A stretch of 7,276 nucleotides of DNA from Desulfobulbaceae bacterium (GTDB lineage: Bacteria > Desulfobacterota > Desulfobulbia > Desulfobulbales > DAOVSZ01): contig DAOVSZ010000135.1 in NCBI GenBank assembly GCA_030627725.1, forward strand, positions 1-7,276, read 5' to 3'. The notes below the pieces were generated by a model. That model made no database searches and was not told the DNA's origin. It was given only the letters and a program-made list of their open reading frames with translations. The position numbers and the translations under genes are program-made. Positions within the stretch are counted from its first letter, which is position 1. Each line of letters opens with the position of its first letter. This document shows positions 1-4,248 of the stretch, in pieces.

Positions 1-828
1 AAAATATTCCCGTTCCTGCAGGAGGCGCAAAAGTTTGACCTGCGATGCCTGTGGCAGGTCGCCGATTTCATCAAGAAAAATGGTGCCGGCGGCGGCGCGT
101 TCTATAAGCCCTGGACGGGATTCTGTGGCGCCGGTAAAGGCGCCTTTCCTGTGACCGAAGAGGGTGTCTGAGAAGATGGTGTCGTCAAGCCCGGCCGCAT
201 TGACAGGCACGAATTCACCTTTTTGTCCGCTCAGGTTGTGAAGGGCCCGGGCAATAAGTTCCTTGCCCACGCCGGTCTCCCCTGTGATGAGGACCGATTC
301 GCTTGTGGGGGCAATGGCTTCCATGTACTGGAAGATCGAATGCATTGCCTTGTTGTGGGTGATGATATGCGAAAATGCCTCTGGGTTGTTCAGGGCATCT
401 TTCAGAAAAATCTCCTTTAAAGACGAGTTTTCACGCCGCAGCCGGACAAAATCAAGCGCGCGCTTGACCCCTGAAACCATCCTGTCCTCCTCCGACACCT
501 TGGTGTAATAATCAAAAGCCCCGAGTTTCATGCAGTTGACCGCTGAATCCACAAGATCGAGCCCGGTCAGGACGAGGACTGGAATTTCCGGATGCTCCTC
601 AACGATCCTGGGCAGAATCTCTTCGCCCGTGACATGCGGCATGATGAGATCAAGGACAACAGTGGAAAACCTTTGTTCTTTCAAAAGCTGCAAAACCGAA
701 CGGCTGTCCTGATGGCAATGGATATGTGTGACGCCGGCGGCCTTTAAGGCCAGGCTGAAGCTGTGCAGCCATGCCTCTTCATCATCAACAAGCAGCACCG
801 GCAGTTCCGGGTAGAGAGATGTGTTCAT
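1..828 (-). CDS. NtrC-family sigma-54-dependent response regulator (partial, C-terminus beyond window)
   Basis: This is a cytoplasmic transcriptional activator of sigma-54 RNA polymerase, read here as 276 codons from its start to the window edge. The receiver domain (about residues 10-125) has the acidic pair D15/D16, the phospho-acceptor D60 in VVLDLIMP, T88 and K110. The AAA+ domain follows, with Walker A GETGVGKE at 183-190, the sigma-54 contact loop GAFTGA at 229-234 and Walker B TIFLDEIG at 249-256. The end of the AAA+ domain and the expected helix-turn-helix DNA-binding domain are missing only because the window ends. The ATG at 828 has a good Shine-Dalgarno, AAGGAAG (842-836), with a 7-nt spacer. 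It lies 42 nt after the kinase stop, so the two are probably co-transcribed and form a cognate pair. The intact GAFTGA shows it can act at sigma-54 promoters; the one at 3531-3545 in front of the divergent cytochrome is the obvious target. The family call is certain; target and signal are inferred. Confidence 0.95.
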   Translation of the reverse strand, partial: MNTSLYPELPVLLVDDEEAWLHSFSLALKAAGVTHIHCHQDSRSVLQLLKEQRFSTVVLDLIMPHVTGEEILPRIVEEHPEIPVLVLTGLDLVDSAVNCMKLGAFDYYTKVSEEDRMVSGVKRALDFVRLRRENSSLKEIFLKDALNNPEAFSHIITHNKAMHSIFQYMEAIAPTSESVLITGETGVGKELIARALHNLSGQKGEFVPVNAAGLDDTIFSDTLFGHRKGAFTGATESRPGLIERAAAGTIFLDEIGDLPQASQVKLLRLLQEREYF

Positions 829-870
829 GAATGGTCTTCCTTGTCGTAAAAAAACGTTGTGCCTGAATCG

Positions 871-3213
871 CTACACTATCGCCGGAAAGGTCACGGTCGC
901 TTTTGTCCCCTTTCCCGGTTCCGATTCAAACGTCAGGATCCCGTTATGCTCCTTCACAATGCTTGCTGAGACGGACAGTCCGAGGCCGGTGCCTCCCAAT
1001 GGCCTCTTGGTAGTGAAAAAGGGGTCGGTTATCTTGTCAATCTTGTCTTTCGGTATCCCTGTCCCTTGGTCATAAACGGTGATTGAGACGGTCTTTTCTT
1101 TTTCGTTGCAAAATGTTGAAAGCGCCAGACCGCCGCTGCTATCTTCCAGGGCCTCGCAGCTGTTCTGCAGCAGGTTGATGATGACCTGCTTCAACCTTTG
1201 CTTGTTGCCTTTTATGAGGGGAAGCTCAGGTGCAAAGTCGGTCCTGAAATGCGTGGTGCTTTTCTTGATCAGGTTATCTGCCAGGCGACAGGATTCATCA
1301 GCGACCTCATTGAGATTGACGCTGTCCATAAGGAGGGTCGTGTCTTTCCTGGCATAATCCTTGAGGTCGGAAACAATATGTCTGATCCGTTTGGCGCTTT
1401 CTTTAACTTCCTTAAAGAGTCGAGGGACCTGTTCTCTCATTTCACGGTATTCAATGCCGCCGACCAGAAAATCTCCGTTTTCAAGGTAATATTCTTCCAG
1501 GATAGGCGCAACGCTCAGCCAGGCCCTGGTCAGCATGGGAATATTCAAGAGGGTAATACTGTTCGGGTTGTTGATTTCATGGGCAACACCTGCGACAAGG
1601 AGACCAAGTGAGATCATCTTGTCTGCCTGGATCAGCTGCTGCTGTTGCAATTTTTCCTGTTCTGCAAGCTGAGTTCGCACTGTTATGTCGCGGATGATCC
1701 ATATCGAATGGAACTGATCGTGGATGCTTGCCTCGGAAAGGGAGAGTTCGATCGGAAAAACAGCCCCGTCTTTATTCCTGGCCCGTAATTCCATAGTTTC
1801 ACTGATCTGCCGGTGATCTCTTTCATAGGGTTTTTCGGAAGTATCACCGTTCTTGAGAAGGCGTGGTGAAATAAGGGCGTAGACAGGCTTTCCAAGTGCC
1901 TCTTCATTGCTGAATCCGAAGATGTTCGTTGCTGCCCGGTTCCAGAAGGATATCTTGCCCTGCGGGTCGACCATGATGATGGCATCTCTCGCTGATGCAG
2001 TAAGATTTCTGAATTTTTCCTCGCTTTCAAACAGGTCGTTTTCCGCTTTTTGCCGTCCTTCCCTGGACTGGGCATATCTGGAGCAGAGATCGGTAAGTTC
2101 GTTTGCGAGATAGTGCAGTTCCTGTGGTCCTCTCCAGGAAAACCGGACAGATTCCTCACTGTTTAATATTCTGTCAACTCCGTTTAAGATATCGGTCTTT
2201 ATTTGGTCTGTTTTTGTGGAGATTCTTTTTGCTATAAAGAAAACAATAAGGGTCAGAAAGGAAACAATTGTCACAATGTTCCTGATCAGGGATTTTTTCC
2301 ACTCCATGGCCTCGCTCCTGTCAACAATACTTCCGATCCAGAGCAGCGGCGTTTGTGCCGGTTCCAAGGCCAATGGGATCCAGTTTACGGAGAAATCACG
2401 ATCAGTGTGCATGCTGAAGGGAGAAGGGGTTTGAAGTTTTTGGATAAATTCCTGGAATTCAGGCTTGTTTGCCGTCGGAACAAGGCGATCGTAGAGCGAT
2501 GGAACAGGGTGTGCGGATTCTGCTTTTTCATGGACTTGCAGGATAATTTTGCCGTTCATGTCAATCAGAAATGAATCCGTAAAATCATTTAAAAATGAAT
2601 GGATATGAAGTGAAAGTCGTGACAGGCCTATACATTCCTCATTTTTATCAAAAAGCGGTATTGTTATGGTAAGCAGGGCTGGTGAGGAAGTCCCTGTAGC
2701 TGTATTGTGGGCTGAGTGAGAGATGACCGCATCAGGTACGCGCGTTTCCTGTCGCTTGCAGGAAGCAACCTTTTTCAGCACTAACGGTGCATTGTTTTGT
2801 TCCGTCAGTGATGCGGAAAATGCGTTATCTTTTGAACGGACAAATCGAAGCCTCTCTGTTCCATCCCTGTCCCATAAAAAGAGAGCGTAACAATCACTGT
2901 CAATCTCGAACCATTTTTCGAGAAGTTTCAGAAGACGATCCTGAATGGTGAGGCAGGCCCGGTCAGTCGGGTTTCTGCACGTCAGAAGTTGTTCGAATTC
3001 AGGAATCGACAGGGTCCGCTGAAAGGTTTTGCGGGTAAAATCCATGGAGCTGTTCAGTTTGGAAAAGAGCAGTCCGGCCCGATCCTGCATGCTCTGCCGC
3101 AAGACCTGTTCATGACGTTCCATATGACCGGCCAGGTTGATGGCAACCAGGGAGAGGATGGGCACTGTTCCAAGGGCAAAGGCGGTGAGGAATATGATTG
3201 TCCGAATTTTCAT
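871..3213 (-). CDS. Membrane sensor histidine kinase (periplasmic sensor, PAS, HisKA, HATPase)
   Basis: This 780-residue inner-membrane sensor kinase is the probable phosphodonor for the response regulator downstream. Domains in order are: membrane segment 1 at about residues 6-27; a periplasmic sensor region at about 28-308, Cache-like in its pattern (for example the stretch around DRDGTERLRF); membrane segment 2 at about 309-328; a HAMP-like linker to about 385; a PAS domain at about 398-515; a DHp domain with phospho-acceptor H545 in AGVAHEINNP; and an ATPase domain with N box N680/N684, G1 DQGTGIP (715-721), F box DPFFTTK (730-736) and G2 GGTGLGLS (740-747). All catalytic motifs are intact. 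The ATG at 3213 is the first possible start after an in-frame TAA seven codons upstream, and it puts the first membrane helix at the very N-terminus. No clear Shine-Dalgarno precedes it. The gene ends with TAG, so TAG is a normal stop here. Five cysteines (79, 87, 108, 152, 194) lie in the periplasmic region. The ligand cannot be told from sequence. Confidence 0.95.
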   Translation of the reverse strand: MKIRTIIFLTAFALGTVPILSLVAINLAGHMERHEQVLRQSMQDRAGLLFSKLNSSMDFTRKTFQRTLSIPEFEQLLTCRNPTDRACLTIQDRLLKLLEKWFEIDSDCYALFLWDRDGTERLRFVRSKDNAFSASLTEQNNAPLVLKKVASCKRQETRVPDAVISHSAHNTATGTSSPALLTITIPLFDKNEECIGLSRLSLHIHSFLNDFTDSFLIDMNGKIILQVHEKAESAHPVPSLYDRLVPTANKPEFQEFIQKLQTPSPFSMHTDRDFSVNWIPLALEPAQTPLLWIGSIVDRSEAMEWKKSLIRNIVTIVSFLTLIVFFIAKRISTKTDQIKTDILNGVDRILNSEESVRFSWRGPQELHYLANELTDLCSRYAQSREGRQKAENDLFESEEKFRNLTASARDAIIMVDPQGKISFWNRAATNIFGFSNEEALGKPVYALISPRLLKNGDTSEKPYERDHRQISETMELRARNKDGAVFPIELSLSEASIHDQFHSIWIIRDITVRTQLAEQEKLQQQQLIQADKMISLGLLVAGVAHEINNPNSITLLNIPMLTRAWLSVAPILEEYYLENGDFLVGGIEYREMREQVPRLFKEVKESAKRIRHIVSDLKDYARKDTTLLMDSVNLNEVADESCRLADNLIKKSTTHFRTDFAPELPLIKGNKQRLKQVIINLLQNSCEALEDSSGGLALSTFCNEKEKTVSITVYDQGTGIPKDKIDKITDPFFTTKRPLGGTGLGLSVSASIVKEHNGILTFESEPGKGTKATVTFPAIV

Positions 3214-3243
3214 AGTACTAGTTATGTATAATTATGGTCTGTC

Positions 3244-3277
3244 AAACCGTAAACCGTAAATTGTAAACTGTAAACCC
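3244..3277. repeat. Tandem 7-bp repeat (AAACCGT type)
   Basis: Four and a half heptamers run head to tail: AAACCGT, AAACCGT, AAATTGT, AAACTGT and then AAACCC. They start at the TTGACA element of the possible kinase promoter and end inside the outer arm of the terminator. Their function is unknown. They could be a simple-sequence repeat subject to slippage or a multi-copy protein-binding site. Confidence 0.75.
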
Positions 3278-3316
3278 AAAAAAAACCGGGGCTGTCTGCC
3301 CCGGTTTTTTTTTGGG
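3275..3316. terminator. Bidirectional intrinsic terminator hairpin
   Basis: A 7-bp GC stem (CCGGGGC 3286-3292 with GCCCCGG 3298-3304, loop TGTCT) is flanked by A8 (3278-3285) and T9 (3305-3313). The A and T runs can extend the stem, and CCC/GGG closes it at 3275-3277 and 3314-3316. Both strands thus have a GC hairpin followed by a U tract. It sits between two divergent genes, not downstream of one, so it may insulate the two promoters or attenuate a long kinase leader. Confidence 0.85.
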
Positions 3317-3336
3317 TAAAAGGGCCCTCAAACACA

Positions 3337-3352
3337 TGCAAATTTTTTTGCA
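3337..3352. promoter_or_regulatory. 16-bp inverted repeat, candidate enhancer (UAS) for the response regulator
   Basis: TGCAAA and TTTGCA are perfect inverted halves separated by TTTT. The element is centred about 210 bp upstream of the predicted sigma-54 start site, a usual distance for an NtrC-type dimer site acting through DNA looping. A third TTTGCA half-site recurs at 3443-3448. The sequence symmetry is seen directly; binding by the neighbouring regulator is inferred. Confidence 0.4.
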
Positions 3353-3529
3353 GAGTCAAGTTTTCTTACCTGCCGACAACCCACCAACAATACAGTAATT
3401 TTCGCAGAATTGGATATACGCTCAAAAAACCTGACAAAACCCTTTGCACCTGTTCCCATCTTGTGCCACACCCTGCTGAGCAACTCATTTTTTCTTTAAC
3501 TTCGAAGAGTTATCTATTTTTTTTATATC

Positions 3530-3545
3530 CGGCACAGCGATTGCT
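3530..3545 (+). promoter_or_regulatory. Sigma-54 (-24/-12) promoter of the octaheme cytochrome
   Basis: The sequence CGGCACAGCGATTGCT matches the sigma-54 consensus TGGCACRNNNNTTGCW at every defined position except the first (C for T). The invariant GG (3531-3532) and GC (3543-3544) are separated by exactly 10 bp. Transcription should start near 3556 and run rightward into the cytochrome. The divergently encoded regulator has an intact GAFTGA loop, as needed to activate such a promoter. A short inverted repeat (TAACT at 3497-3501, AGTTA at 3508-3512) and a T-rich run lie just upstream. Confidence 0.85.
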
Positions 3546-3636
3546 ATAGCCTTGATAGTTGGCATAGCTGTCAAAGCAGCATGTAGTCTCCCACGTTGTT
3601 TTTTTGGGTTGCATGCAGCTTTTGAGGAGGTCGGTT

Positions 3637-3693
3637 ATGCCAGGGTGCGGCCCGGAAAATCTGAGGTTCGTTGATATGAAGAAGAGATCATAA
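3637..3693 (+). CDS. Possible 18-codon leader peptide in the cytochrome 5' leader
   Basis: The ORF MPGCGPENLRFVDMKKRS ends at TAA 3691-3693. The Shine-Dalgarno GAGGAGG (3624-3630) lies 6 nt before its ATG, better spaced than the one before the first cytochrome ATG. The upstream hairpin ends at the first bases of this Shine-Dalgarno, so folding could affect its use. I do not recognise the peptide. It could be a leader peptide that tunes downstream translation or termination, or a chance ORF; only conservation could decide. Confidence 0.3.
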   Translation: MPGCGPENLRFVDMKKRS

Positions 3694-3713
3694 CAGTAGC
3701 TGCCAGTAGCTGC
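3694..3713. repeat. Perfect 10-bp tandem duplication (CAGTAGCTGC x2)
   Basis: CAGTAGCTGC at 3694-3703 is repeated without a gap at 3704-3713, directly after the stop of the small leader ORF. Ten base pairs is close to one helical turn. It may be a protein-binding site in DNA, an RNA structural element or a recent slippage duplication. Confidence 0.7.
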
Positions 3714-3816
3714 GTGCTGTGAGATGTACAGTGAAAGAATCCTTGAGATATCAGCGCCCCACCCTAAGGTATCCCCGTCTGCTGGATAAGGGGAAAATGT
3801 TGATGAAGGAGGGAAA

Positions 3817-4248
3817 ATGAAAAAGGAGAAAAAAATGAAGAAAAAGAAGTACAAAATTCAACAGAAATTAACCTTGTTCACCATGGGCATAGTCTGTTCC
3901 GCAGGCCTGTTTGCTGCAACTGCAGGTTCTGCGCATGCCACCCCGGCCGAACATATCAATCCCGGCATCGTTTTGCGGGATGCCGCTGGCGCCGTGATCC
4001 CCTATGGAGGAACCGCGGCTTTCAGCCTGAAAGAGACATGCGGCGCCTGCCATGATGGTACAAGCTACGCCACAAACGGCGTCAGCTATGATGCCATTGA
4101 AAAGCACGGCTACCATTCCCAGATGGGCGCCAACCAGCTTTATGGCTGGAATTCCTGGAACCCGGATTCGACCAATAAGTATCTGCGCGGTCCAGGGGCC
4201 AAAAGTAAGAACTGGGTGCAGAGCCCCGGCCATGTCGGCAAATGGTGA
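3817..4248 (+). CDS. N-terminal segment of the octaheme cytochrome, ending at the in-frame UGA
   Basis: If the UGA is read as stop, only this 143-residue piece is made. It would be an exported protein with the signal peptide and a single heme site (C75-G-A-C78-H79), followed by about 65 residues rich in Trp, Gly and Asn and ending GHVGKW. A one-heme fragment of an octaheme protein is unlikely to work alone. It could be a truncated product made when selenium is scarce, or the relic of a broken gene. The downstream ATG at 4276 is in the same frame but has only a poor Shine-Dalgarno (GGCGGCGAG almost touching the ATG). Confidence 0.6.
   Translation: MKKEKKMKKKKYKIQQKLTLFTMGIVCSAGLFAATAGSAHATPAEHINPGIVLRDAAGAVIPYGGTAAFSLKETCGACHDGTSYATNGVSYDAIEKHGYHSQMGANQLYGWNSWNPDSTNKYLRGPGAKSKNWVQSPGHVGKW

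Larger units (their letters stand above)
3214..3320 (-). promoter_or_regulatory. Upstream region of the kinase operon
   Basis: On the minus strand this stretch holds a perfect -35-like TTGACA (3245-3240), but no convincing -10 box at 16-18 bp from it; TATACA follows after only 9 bp. A promoter here would start transcripts almost at the kinase ATG, which fits the missing Shine-Dalgarno but is not proven. A terminator hairpin lies directly upstream (3275-3316), so any transcript begun further upstream would have to read through it. Confidence 0.35.
3556..3816 (+). promoter_or_regulatory. Long structured 5' leader of the cytochrome mRNA
   Basis: The leader predicted from the sigma-54 start is about 260 nt. 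It opens with a long imperfect hairpin at 3571-3625: TCAAAGC (3571-3577) pairs with GCTTTTGA (3618-3625) with one bulge, GCATG (3579-3583) pairs with CATGC (3612-3616), and CCCA (3590-3593) pairs with TGGG (3605-3608). A small ORF with a strong Shine-Dalgarno follows (3637-3693), then a perfect 10-bp tandem repeat (3694-3713). A TCCCC/GGGGA hairpin (3772-3776 with 3790-3794) lies just before the start region. I looked for the conserved cores of the GEMM-type cyclic dinucleotide riboswitches, which often precede multiheme cytochromes, and did not find them. Regulation through this leader is inferred. Confidence 0.45.

Noticed and set aside
3450..3470. Second sigma-54 promoter on the minus strand (TGGCACA at about 3469-3463)
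   Set aside because: The -24 half is perfect but the -12 half reads GGGAA where TTGCW is needed, and it would fire into the terminator at 3275-3316.
3545..3816. Cyclic dinucleotide (GEMM) riboswitch in front of the cytochrome
   Set aside because: The leader lacks the conserved GEMM core segments; only generic hairpins are visible.
3510..3854. 114-residue minus-strand ORF starting with a Phe-rich stretch
   Set aside because: Its N-terminus is only the antisense of the Lys-rich cytochrome start, and the rest covers the sigma-54 promoter and leader; no domain and no credible start signal.
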